Shown: positions 36,591 to 47,922 of the stretch, in pieces
Layout: the number at the start of each line of letters is the position of its first letter
Position numbering within the stretch: the first letter of the stretch is position 1
Assembly: GCA_030448225.1 (NCBI GenBank)
Contig: JAUJNJ010000008.1
Location: forward strand, 21,841 to 85,840
From: Phycisphaerae bacterium
Lineage (GTDB): Bacteria; Planctomycetota; Phycisphaerae; Tepidisphaerales; Tepidisphaeraceae
Reading direction: 5' to 3'
Length of the DNA stretch: 64,000 nt
The notes under the pieces: model-generated
The model's input: the letters and a program-made list of their open reading frames with translations, nothing else
What the model was told of the DNA's origin: nothing
The model's database searches: none
Translations under genes and position numbers: made by a program

Positions 36591-37003
36591 CGGGAGACGG
36601 CCCACGATGACGGGCCATGCCATTTAGAATCCGCTCCAGACCACCGATCGCCCCTTTTAGCCGCAGGCCCGAAGGGGCCGCTGCCGGAGTTCCAGAAGGG
36701 TCTCCGTAGACAATTCGCACCCCCAGACGCGAACCGATGACGGACGCGACGAAACCCCAACGCCCACCCCGTCGTTCGGCGGTCGACGCGAGGAGCTTAG
36801 CCGGTGCCGCAGGCTTGCGGACCTGGCTCTGAGTTGTCCAGCCCGCTTCGCACCGGGTGTTCGATGGTGGTCTCGCGACTCCTTTCGCGCGCCGCTCCCC
36901 TTGACGAAACGCCGCCGTTCCCTACATTACTCGGCCCGCGTTCGCATGCCGGCCGGAAGTTGGTCGCGGTGGGCGGAGAGGCTTCGAGTCGAGGAATTAC
37001 GCG
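36591..37003. other. intergenic region upstream of rpmH
   Basis: About 410 bases with no gene except the repeat at 36650-36680. The stretch immediately before rpmH (36890-37000) should contain its promoter; no confident boxes are visible. Confidence 0.4.
36650..36680 (-). repeat. dispersed intergenic repeat, GGCCCTTCGGGCC...AAAAGGGG copy 2
   Basis: CCCCTTTTAGCCGCAGGCCC followed by GAAGGGGCC, the reverse complement of the copy at 6505-6541 apart from one or two bases. It lies just after the end of the propeller gene. Confidence 0.6.
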
Positions 37004-37198
37004 ATGCATTACCCCCACAGGAAGAGCGCGATCAAGCGGGCCCGCAAGCTCGGGTTCCGAGCCCGGATGCGGACGAAGAAGGGTCGCCAGATGATCAACC
37101 GCAGCGCGCGCCGGCCGCGCCGTGCAGGTGGTCTGACCCGCGCCGTCGTTCCCGCCCCGTCCGCGAACGGCCCCGCCTCCGCTCCCAATCGCAAATGA
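37004..37198 (+). CDS. rpmH: 50S ribosomal protein L34
   Basis: A 64-residue basic protein. MHYPHRKSAIKRARKLGFRA then RMRTKKGRQMINRS matches the L34 core ('kR...GFraRM-Tk-GR-il--rr'). The first 40 residues match; the tail (Gly/Ala/Pro-rich, ending PNRK) is about 20 residues longer than usual and may have a shift. A GAGGAAT ribosome-binding site precedes the ATG. L34 normally sits directly before rnpA, but here rnpA is 26 kb away on the other strand. It is the only L34 candidate in the window. Confidence 0.85.
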   Translation: MHYPHRKSAIKRARKLGFRARMRTKKGRQMINRSARRPRRAGGLTRAVVPAPSANGPASAPNRK

Positions 37199-37317
37199 AC
37201 GTCTGCCAGCCCGCCGGGTTCGTCCCGCCGGGCTGGTGCGCGCGCCTGCCACAGGGTGAAAGACTTCGCGGCAACACCGCCGTCTAACAGGGTCTGATCG
37301 TCGGGACGCTAGGCCCG

Positions 37318-38691
37318 CTACTCGTCGTCCACGCCGAGGATCTCGTCGTCGGCGGCGAGCAGTTCGAACGCCGCCTCGTCGAGTTCGACCTCGGCCGGGT
37401 CCTCCGCCTCAGCGTCCGCGACGGTTACGACGGCTTCACTGAACACCGCCCTGCCGCTGCCGTCGTCTCGACGACGTCGTCCTCGGGTTCTTCCTCACCG
37501 TCGTCGGTGCCCTGCGACTCCATCCCCGGCCCCGTCACAGCGTCGTCCGCGTGCTCGTCGGCGGCAGCGGCGTCATCCTGATCGCCGACCTTCTCTGCGT
37601 CCGCTTCGCCGTCTAATTCTGTGTCGTCGTCTGCGTCGCATTCGCGTCATCCACGTTCTCGTCGTCCGCTCCGGCGGCGAACACCTCGGACGCTCGGGTT
37701 CGTCGTTGACCTCGGCCTCCGCGGCGGAATCCTCAACTGGGTCCAAGTCGGCATCGGCGTCCGCTTCAGTCGCCCCGGCGGCGGCCAGAGGTTGCACGTC
37801 GCCCTTCTCGTCATCCGAATCGTCGTACCCGTCGTCGTCCGCGCCGGTGACGTGGCCGGCGGTCGTCGCGGTAAAGGCCGCGCTGTCGAACTCGACCGCA
37901 TCGGCGATGGCGGCATCGGCCGGCGTCGGCGCTTCGCCGGACTGCCTTCCCCGGCCGGCGCGTCGTCCTCGTCGTCGTCGTCCGCTTCGCCCGCGGGGAG
38001 TGCTCCTGCCCCGGCCGCCAGTGCCGCCGTGGGGGCCCACGCCTCCTCCGCGGATCCGACGCGTGGGCGAACGTCGTCGTCGCTCGACGTCACCTCGTCC
38101 CACACGTGTTCGTACCTCTGCGGGGCCGAGAGCGGCGGCACGCCGACGTTAGCCACGGCGTGCGAAGCGGCCACGGTCGCCTCGCCCGCGACGCGGTCGC
38201 CGGTTCGGGCGTCGTCGACATCGACGGATTCCTGTTCGTCCGCGGGGGCCGTCGCGGCGACCGCTGGCACCGGCACAACACTCGGTGTCTGAGCAGCGCC
38301 CGGTGACACCGCCGCGGTCGATTGCTCCGCCGGCTGCGGCTCGGTCGCGGCCGCCCCCGAAAGAATGGCGGCGTAGAAGCCGACGGTGAAGAACCCCTGC
38401 TGCTGTTGGTACGGAAAGTCGATCAGTTGGCAAAACGCCGCGACGAGCGCCTGCGCGTCGGGGTCGGCCCGTTCGGCCGCCTGCACGTCGAGCTGGTGCT
38501 GGCGGTCGCGGAACCGCAGGGTCTGCACGAAGCGGCCGGTGGATTCGCCGGTCCAGTTGGAGCCGACCTGTTCGTACACGTCGAACCCGTCGCACCCGAT
38601 GCGCCAGCGCCGCCCGGAACCGCGCGAGCAGTCGCGCGTGCTCGGCGCGCTTTTCCTTCGGCACGACGTAACTGTTGGTCTGAAGGAGCAT
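37318..38691 (-). CDS. protein with dimeric alpha/beta-barrel-like domain and long acidic tail (frameshifted)
   Basis: About 455 residues. The N-terminal part, MLLQTNSYVVPKEKRAEHAR then LLARFRAALA, and after a shift VYEQVGSNWTGESTGRFVQT and LRFRDRQHQLDVQAAERADP, has the strand-helix pattern and 'V-pek--e---ll--fr' opening of small ferredoxin-like domains of the NIPSNAP/ABM type; the family is not certain. The rest, from about residue 125, is low-complexity, rich in Ala, Glu, Asp, Val and Thr, with runs such as DDDDEDDAP. It ends, in the last register, with VELDEAAFELLAADDEILGV then DDE. At least four single-base shifts occur in the tail. No membrane segment; the role is unknown. Confidence 0.55.
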
Positions 38692-38943
38692 GCGTTTGCG
38701 TCGGTTCGGCGGTCGGCCGCGGGCGGGACGCGTCGCCGGGGCGGCGTCGTTCGAACCGCCTGCTCCGGCGCCTTTTCGCAGGCGAACAGCGTACGTGCCG
38801 CGTGCCGCGTTCTCTTTCGATTGGTTCACGGCCGGGGCCGGAGGGCCCGCCCCAGTAGGCGGCGGCTGACGGGCCTGCCTCGGGCGATCTTCGCCGAAGA
38901 GCCGGGCGCGTTCAAACCGCGGCATTGCGCCCGACGCCGCCGA

Positions 38944-41067
38944 CTACTTCCGCGGCCCGACGGCGGCTTGGTCCCACGGCTCGAACCCGAGTTTCAGCGC
39001 GGGCGAGTCAGACTTCAGGTTGAAGTTGTCGAGCGCCAGTTCGACGAACTTCGGGTCGGCCAGGAGCGAGTTGCGATCGAGTTTCTTCTCCTGCCATTGC
39101 GCGAACGTGAGTGGCCCGAACGGGAAGTCGCCGGCTACCGTCCGGCCGTAGACGTTGCGGTCGAACGCCACGTTGTAGCCTTCCCAGTTGCCGCCGAGCA
39201 CGGCGCCCTCACTCCAGTAGACGACGTTGCGCTCGAACGTGAAGCTGCGGTGTTCTTCGGGTCGCGTCCGCTGCACCTGGTGAACCTTAGCCAGTGCGAA
39301 GACGTTGTTGCGCACGACGTTGTCCCGGCCGTAGTGCTGGTGAAACCCGCCGTGCGTCGTGCGGTAGACGACGTTCTTTTCCGCGAGGATCTGGGCGCTG
39401 CCCTCGTCGAAGTAGATGCCCCACCCGCCGTAGTTCTTGCCGGCGATGTCGTGGAAGCGGTTGTAGCGGATGACCGCGCCGGGCTGGTGGCCGAGCGTGT
39501 AGATGCCGCCCATGTCGCTCAGCACTGTGTCGCGCCCGCCGGACCGGCCGCCGATGTGGTGGACGTGGTTGTGCTCGATCACGTTGCCGGCGCACTGCGC
39601 CGGCTTGTAGCCCCAGGTCCAGCCGACCGAGATGCCGGTGTAGGACAGGTCGGCGATCTCGTTATACGCGATGCGGTTTGCCGACGCGTGCCCGATCCAG
39701 ACGCCCACGCTGCTCGGGAAGAGGTGCCCGCACTCGACGATCCGGCTGTCGCTCACCTCGTTGCGGCCGGACTGCTCGTTCGGGTCGGCGAAGGGCTCGG
39801 TGTCGCCGATCCGCACGCCGCCGGCGCCGAGGCGGGTGAACGTGCACCGCGAGACGACGTTGTGCGTCGACCCGCGGCCGAGGACGAGGCCGTAGTTGCC
39901 GGCGTCGGCGAACGTGCAGCGCTCGAACGCGCACCGCCGCACGCCCTCGCCGGAGACGGCGCCCGGCACCCCGACCGCCGCCTGCGCGTAGCCGCTGCGG
40001 CCGGGCGGCGCGCCGGGGCGGTCGAGGCCCCACTCGCTGTGCGAGAACGTGAGCCCGCGGAACCGCACGTGCTCCACGAAACGCCCCCGCTGCGGCTCGC
40101 CCGCCAACACGAGCACCTGCGTCAGGTTCGGCAGGACGCCGGCCGCCTTGGCCGCGTCCTCGCCCGCCTTCGGAAGGTAGGTGAGCGTGCCGGATTTCTT
40201 TTCGAAGTGCCATTCGCCCGGCTGGTCGAGGAACTCGGCGGCGCCCTCGAGGAAATAGCTGTCGCCGACCTCGGGCGTGTGCATCGTCTTGCGGCCGAAG
40301 CGGACGAGGCGGTCCTTCGCGTCGATCGCCTCGATCGGCAGTCGCGATTCGACCCAGCGGGTGAACAGGATCAGCTCGGCGCCGGCGAGGTCGGCGATCG
40401 GCTGAATGTCGCCGCCGCGAAAGCGGAAGTTGGTCTGACCCACGTGATGGGCGCCGCCGGGCTTGGCGTCGGGCACCTCGGCGACGGCGAGGTAGCCGGG
40501 CGTCCGGGCCCGCGTTCGCGGTTGCCCGTTCAGCCAGAACTCGCGGGGCTGGCCGGGCGCGTGCGTCCACCCGGGCACCTTCGCCACCCACGCCGGCTTT
40601 CCGCCGACGATCCGCACCTGCCATCCCTTCACGGGGATGCCCCCGCTGATCACTGGCGACTCGTTTTCGTGTGCGGCATACGTCACGGGCGCCTCATCAA
40701 ACCCGCTGTCGTCGGGCGTGAGGCGGAACGGCTCGGCGAGCGTGTACGTGCCGCCGCGGAATCGGATCGTGACCGGGCCGGGCAGCTTACCGCCGCCTTT
40801 CCGCTTCAATTCCCGCACGGCGTCGCGGGCGCGGGCGGGCGTCCGGAACGGGCCGGACTTGCGAGCGACGTCGGCGTCGGCACGATCGCCGGACCACGCG
40901 TCGTCTCCCGCGGGCGAGACGTAGAACGTGCGGCCGTTGTCTTCAGCAGCGGCGGCGGAAGGAGCAGCGAGCGCGACGGCGAGGTTCGCCGTCGCCAACG
41001 CCAGCAGCAGGGATCTGACGCGGCGGAGCAGGATGGGGAGGGGCGGCGTCTGTTTCACGGGTGGCAT
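38944..41067 (-). CDS. secreted right-handed beta-helix protein (polysaccharide lyase-like)
   Basis: A 707-residue exported protein. ATG 41067 (MPPVKQTPPLP) begins a signal peptide with SLLLALATANLAVALAAPSA. The N-terminal part, GRTFYVSPAGDDAWSGDRAD then GPFRTPARARDAVREL, is the 'pectate lyase superfamily' opening. VTIRFRGGTYTLAEPFRLTP and DEAPVTYAAHENESPVISGG follow. The parallel beta-helix with NosD/periplasmic-copper-type repeats comes next: CAFERCTFADAGNYGLVLGR, NVIEHNHVHHIGGRSGG, NRFHDIAGKNYGGWGIYFDE and NVVRNNVFALAKVH. Related planctomycete proteins are predicted to cleave polysaccharides; the substrate cannot be inferred. The frame is intact. Confidence 0.88.
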   Translation of the reverse strand: MPPVKQTPPLPILLRRVRSLLLALATANLAVALAAPSAAAAEDNGRTFYVSPAGDDAWSGDRADADVARKSGPFRTPARARDAVRELKRKGGGKLPGPVTIRFRGGTYTLAEPFRLTPDDSGFDEAPVTYAAHENESPVISGGIPVKGWQVRIVGGKPAWVAKVPGWTHAPGQPREFWLNGQPRTRARTPGYLAVAEVPDAKPGGAHHVGQTNFRFRGGDIQPIADLAGAELILFTRWVESRLPIEAIDAKDRLVRFGRKTMHTPEVGDSYFLEGAAEFLDQPGEWHFEKKSGTLTYLPKAGEDAAKAAGVLPNLTQVLVLAGEPQRGRFVEHVRFRGLTFSHSEWGLDRPGAPPGRSGYAQAAVGVPGAVSGEGVRRCAFERCTFADAGNYGLVLGRGSTHNVVSRCTFTRLGAGGVRIGDTEPFADPNEQSGRNEVSDSRIVECGHLFPSSVGVWIGHASANRIAYNEIADLSYTGISVGWTWGYKPAQCAGNVIEHNHVHHIGGRSGGRDTVLSDMGGIYTLGHQPGAVIRYNRFHDIAGKNYGGWGIYFDEGSAQILAEKNVVYRTTHGGFHQHYGRDNVVRNNVFALAKVHQVQRTRPEEHRSFTFERNVVYWSEGAVLGGNWEGYNVAFDRNVYGRTVAGDFPFGPLTFAQWQEKKLDRNSLLADPKFVELALDNFNLKSDSPALKLGFEPWDQAAVGPRK

Positions 41068-41278
41068 TGTGCGAAACGTAAGCGGTCTCCCCGCGGTAGG
41101 GCAAATGCCGGCCGACGACCGCCGCACGCGTAGCGCGTCTCATCTCGCGGACGAGTGACGCAGCAAGGCGGCCTCGACCGGGTACCGCGGACATTGCCCG
41201 CGCGCACCGCCGGAAGTAGGATCGGCCCCCGGATCGTTCCGCTTTTCACAAGCCGCGCGCGATAGAGGAACCAACCGT

Positions 41279-43920
<2,642 letters not shown>

Positions 43921-44214
43921 CGAGCATCCACCGAGCGGCAACCCGGCGACGGGCCGGCAGCCGCCAGGACGCTGCCCCTCGCGCGCTCGGCCGCCCGTGG
44001 CCGCTCCGCGGTTTCGCAGACGAAGTACGAACGCTCGTTGCGGCACCGCCCTGCCTCTGTCCGACGGTGCCGCGACCGCACCGCCGAAGGGGCAGGGCAG
44101 TCGAGTGTTTCGGTTCAGCGAGGGCGAGACCGATCAGCGAGATCTGATGGGGTACGGACGCTGCACGCAGGCGTTCCTGATGCGCTCGTCGGAGCAGGGT
44201 CCCGATCAAATTTC
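43921..44214. other. intergenic region between the ends of hppA and the Gfo/Idh gene
   Basis: About 290 bases between two converging genes. No gene or strong terminator is seen; a weak imperfect inverted repeat CTGCCTCTGTCC/GGGGCAGGGCAG (about 44050-44100) is present. Confidence 0.35.
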
Positions 44215-45325
44215 CTACTGATCCGACTTCGAGATTAGCGGCCCCTCCGTCATCGGCACCGGGCGATCGAACGTCAGCCCCGGCTCGTGCGCCCGCCCGG
44301 AGGCCGCGGAGTCGAAAAACCCTGCATCGCGTCGAGCACCGCGAACGCCAGTTCTCCGCCGCGCGGTGGGGCCGCCCCGCCGCGATCGCCTCGGCCATGT
44401 CCGCCAGCCCGACGCCCCTGCCGTAGCCGCCGACCGACGTCGGCGCCACGTCCTGCCACTGCGCGTCGGCGGCCCGTCTGATCGACACGGTGCCGTCAAA
44501 GAGGTTCGGGTCAGGCACCCTCATCGTGCCGTCGGTGCCGTAGACGGTGATCGGGTGCGCCTCGTCGTACGTCGGGTGCCACGTCGCGAAGCTCTGGATG
44601 ATCGTGCCGACGACGCCGTTGGCGAACTCGATCGTGCCGCAGACGTGGTCGGGCGTGCGCACAGCGATCCGCTGCCCCGCCTTCGGCTGACTCGTAATCG
44701 TCCGCTCCGGCAAGGCGATCGACACGGCGCCGCTCAGCCGCCGGATCGGCCCGAAGAGCGTCATGAGGGCGGTGAGGTAGTACGGCCCCATGTCGAACAT
44801 CGGCCCGCCGCCCGGCTCGTAGTAGAACTCGGGGCTGGGGTGCCAACTCTCGTGCCCGCGCCCCATCATGAAAGCCGTGAACGCGACGGGCCGGCCGATC
44901 GCGCCGCCGTCTAGCACGTGGCGCGCCGTCTGCACGCCCGCGCCCAGCACGGTGTCCGGCGCGCATCCGACGCGCAGCCCCCGGGCGGCCGCCACGTCGA
45001 GGACCGCCCGCCCCTCCTCGCGCGTGACGCCGAGCGGCTTCTCCGAATACACGTGCTTCCCCGCCTCCAGCGCCCGCATGGCGACGGCCGCGTGCGACTT
45101 CGGCGGCGTCAGGTTCAGCACGACGTCGGTCGCACGGTCGGCGAACAGTTCGTCGGCCGACAACACTCGCGGCACCCCGAACTCCGCCGCCTTCCGCCGC
45201 GCCGCGTCGGCGTCGAGGTCCGCGCAGGCGGTCACGAGAAGTGACGGGAACTGCCGAGCGTGCTGAAGGTACGCGCCGCTGATCGCCCCGCACCCGACGA
45301 TCCCGATCCGCATGGGCCTGCTCAT
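44215..45325 (-). CDS. Gfo/Idh/MocA-family oxidoreductase (C-terminus frameshifted)
   Basis: A cytoplasmic NAD(P)-dependent sugar or inositol dehydrogenase of about 370 residues. MSRPMRIGIVGCGAISGAYL carries the GxGxxG dinucleotide motif. DVVLNLTPPKSHAAVAMRAL then EAGKHVYSEKPLGVTREEGR holds the family's EKP signature. Later are HESWHPSPEFYYEPGGGPMF then DMGPYYLTALMTLFGP (Asp and His region) and TPDHVCGTIEFANGVVGTII. The last 50 residues are in another register after about 44385 (LAFAVLDAMQGF...GLTFDRPVPMTEGP), ending LISKSDQ at 44215. The substrate is unknown. The start could be ATG 45325 or 45313. Confidence 0.88.
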
Positions 45326-45380
45326 CCTGATGCCACTCCTCGGCTCGCGCGTTCTTTCCGCGTCTCTAGTCGCCCGCCGG

Positions 45381-46778
45381 TCATTTCCACTCGGCCGGCG
45401 TCGCGAAGTGAGTGTCGTCGCCAGCCGCCGCGTCGGGTGCAAATCGCTTCTGCCCCCACGCCTGCCACGCCGCCTGCACGGCCCTCAAATCAGTGCCGCA
45501 CTGGCCGAACGCGGCGTCGGCGGTGGCGCCGTCGGCGACCGCTCGCGCGATCTTCGGGAGCCACGCCGGCTTTTCCTCAACGAGGTAGGCGATGAGGCTG
45601 GCGAGCTGCGCGTAGTTGCGCACCGTCGGCCGCCCGCCGAGCAGGTCCGGCAGCGGCCGGAACAGGCCGTGACCCTCAGCGCGAATCGGTGCGGCGAAGG
45701 CGCGCGCGAACGAGCCGGCTTCGAGCGACTTCGGGTAGACGCACAACTGCACGTAGTTCGCAATTCCTTCCTGGAGCCACGAGTGCGCCGGCGTGCCCGG
45801 CAGGAGCCGCAGGTCGTGCGCGACGATCGCGTGGACCGATTCGTGCAGGTAGACCGGCCGGTCCGGACCGACCTTCGGATCGTAGCTCGACGTGGAGATG
45901 TCGTAGACGGTGTATCCGCCGGCCTTCGGCGCGCCGATCGTCGCGCCCCACGCCGTCCCCATCCGCTCCCAGAAGCCGACGTACCCGGCTGCGTCCTTGA
46001 ACACGAGCAGCGCGGGCGGCGTCGCGTCGTCGATCGGCCGCACGGCGTCGCCGAAGAGTCGCGCGACGAGCGCCCGCGCCTTATGCATGTTCGACGCGTA
46101 TCGGCGCAGGTCGGTGTCGGCGATGACCTCGGCCCGCGCGTCGGTCGCGACGAGCACGCCCTCCTCGGCGACCGTGCGAGCCGCACCGTCGCCGAACGCG
46201 CGGCGCTTCAGCCAGTCGACGGGCGCCGGATCGCCGGCCGGGGACGATTCGAAGCGCACGTCGTCGAGCCACACCTCGTCGGCCGGCCCCTCGACGAGCA
46301 GGACGAGTCGCCGCACGTCGGCCCAGGCGCCGACGGCTGTGTTGCCCCACCGCCACGCGCCGACCGGTGCGTCGAGTTCCGCCCACGCGTCCGACGCCGG
46401 CAGCGACAGCCGCACCTGGTGGATCGGGCGCCCGGCGGCGTCGATCGCCGCCCACCGCAGCGGCAGCGCCTTGCCTCCCGTCATCGCCCGAGCTGAAAAG
46501 CGCAGACGCGACGATTTCACCGTCTTCAAGCGCCCCACCGGGAGCGACACCGACACCCGCGCGCCATTGCCGCCCCGTGCCGGTTTGAGTCGGAGCACGT
46601 GGTCCGACTCCCCGTCAACGACAACCGCCGCCTCCGCGCCGCGAACGCCCGCGCCCTCCGGCATTCCGCGCTCGAAGTCCGCCGCGATTTGCGGGCCGTC
46701 GTCCGCCGCGCCGCAACGGCCGGCGGGCAGCAGGGCGGCACACAACATCGCGAGCAGGATCACCGTCGGTCGGGCCAT
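45381..46778 (-). CDS. secreted zinc metallopeptidase-like protein (HExxH-type, MA clan)
   Basis: A 465-residue exported protein. The signal peptide MARPTVILLAMLCAALLPAG leads into a jelly-roll-like domain (about 30-180; RLRFSARAMTGGKALPLRWA and WADVRRLVLLVEGP), resembling carbohydrate-binding modules. The C-terminal part has HESVH (residues 312-316; H-E-x-x-H) and WLQEGIANYVQ (Glu337 as third ligand), the gluzincin arrangement seen in planctomycete DUF1570/peptidase-MA proteins. The intact frame and the full zinc site argue for an active peptidase; the target is unknown. Confidence 0.82.
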   Translation of the reverse strand: MARPTVILLAMLCAALLPAGRCGAADDGPQIAADFERGMPEGAGVRGAEAAVVVDGESDHVLRLKPARGGNGARVSVSLPVGRLKTVKSSRLRFSARAMTGGKALPLRWAAIDAAGRPIHQVRLSLPASDAWAELDAPVGAWRWGNTAVGAWADVRRLVLLVEGPADEVWLDDVRFESSPAGDPAPVDWLKRRAFGDGAARTVAEEGVLVATDARAEVIADTDLRRYASNMHKARALVARLFGDAVRPIDDATPPALLVFKDAAGYVGFWERMGTAWGATIGAPKAGGYTVYDISTSSYDPKVGPDRPVYLHESVHAIVAHDLRLLPGTPAHSWLQEGIANYVQLCVYPKSLEAGSFARAFAAPIRAEGHGLFRPLPDLLGGRPTVRNYAQLASLIAYLVEEKPAWLPKIARAVADGATADAAFGQCGTDLRAVQAAWQAWGQKRFAPDAAAGDDTHFATPAEWK

Positions 46779-47137
46779 TGCTCCTCCTTTGACCTTGGCA
46801 GCATCGTCCGCGGAGACCGGTAGGCGTCGGCGCGTCGAGGGCGGAATTGTACGGCAGCGCCACCGAGTGAGTGAGCCATGCTCGCGCGGGACGCTAAGCG
46901 AACGGGTACCCGTACGGTTGCTGGAGCACGTTGGCCCGACGTGTAGCGTCCGGAGGGGAGCGGTACCGACCCGAGGGATCTCGGGATGGAAGGAACGTCT
47001 CCGCGACCTGAGATCCGTCGTCGCTGTCGCTGCTCGGAATAACGCACTTTCGCTTCGGACCCTACACCTGATCGACGTGCTCTCGGTACTGCGGACATTC
47101 GCGCAAGAAGGCCCGGCGCATCGCGACGCTCGTCGTT
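46779..47137. other. intergenic region with degenerate long-hairpin repeat, copy 3
   Basis: No gene. From 46956 to about 47040 it reads GGGGAGCGGTACCGACCCGA then GGGATCTCGGGATGG, with a partly matching reverse arm GACCTGAGATCCGTCGTCGC then TGTCGCTGCTCGG. This shares the GGGAGCGGTAC loop and arm sequence with the element at 21328-21406, but is decayed or partly rearranged. Confidence 0.4.
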
Positions 47138-47737
47138 TCAGACCGCGGACATCTTAGTGCCGCACTGGCAGGCGAACGGCTTGAGCTGGTGCGGCCGGAC
47201 GCCGGAGGGGGTGCGCACTTCGATCAGGCAGCCGCAGCGCGCGCAGGCGAAGCGGTCGCCCGCTCGAGTGGCTATCGGGGCGGGCGCGGCGAGTGGGGAC
47301 GCGTCGGCCGCGCCGTCGACGTCGGTGACGTCGGCCTTGCGGTCCATCGCTAGGTTGGCGAGCTTGTCGGCGAGCTCGTTCTTGTGCCGCAGGTTGTGCT
47401 CGATCTTGTGCTGCTCGAACCGGCGGAGCAGCGCCTGCGCCTCGTCGTGCAGGACCTTCATGTCTGGGTGCTTCACGCGGTACTCCCCGCGCATCTGCTT
47501 GATGATCAACTCGCTGTCGCCGCGGATCACGATGCGCTTCGCCCCAAGTTCCCGCGCCTTCTCCATCGCGGTGATCAGGGCGCGGTACTCCGCGACGTTG
47601 TTGGTCGCCCGGCCGATGAACCGTCCGAGCGTGACGAGCGGCGTATTGTCGGCAGCGCGGACCACGATCCCGATGCCGGCCGGCCCAGGGTTGCCGCGAC
47701 TGCCGCCGTCGAACTCGAGCGTGAGTATTTCGTCCAT
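47138..47737 (-). CDS. rnhA: RNase HI-type ribonuclease with C-terminal zinc-binding tail
   Basis: A 199-residue protein. Residues 1-130 form the RNase H fold with its carboxylates: FDGGSRGNPG (Asp10), NNVAEYRALI (Glu50), IRGDSELI (Asp74) and NELADKLANLA (Asp124). It cleaves RNA in RNA-DNA hybrids. The start lacks the basic hybrid-binding domain, placing it in the Rv2228c-like group. Residues 165-192 add a cysteine tail, CARCGC then CQCGT, a possible zinc ribbon not usual in that group. The coiled-coil zinc protein upstream, Rv2229c-like, is the known neighbour of this type in Actinobacteria. The frame is intact. Confidence 0.9.
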   Translation of the reverse strand: MDEILTLEFDGGSRGNPGPAGIGIVVRAADNTPLVTLGRFIGRATNNVAEYRALITAMEKARELGAKRIVIRGDSELIIKQMRGEYRVKHPDMKVLHDEAQALLRRFEQHKIEHNLRHKNELADKLANLAMDRKADVTDVDGAADASPLAAPAPIATRAGDRFACARCGCLIEVRTPSGVRPHQLKPFACQCGTKMSAV

Positions 47738-47922
47738 AAATGGGACGCGCCGCGGCGAGGCCGCCGCGGCGCGTGTACGGGGTTCAAGATGTTCAGGGAC
47801 GTCTCAACTGGCTCGTCGCCGACTCGCCCATCTCAGCCGCTCGACAGTCGCACGAGGCGAACGATGCTTCGAGCCGCAGCGACCGCAACCACGGCAGGCG
47901 GGTTCGCGTGCGCCACGCCGGA

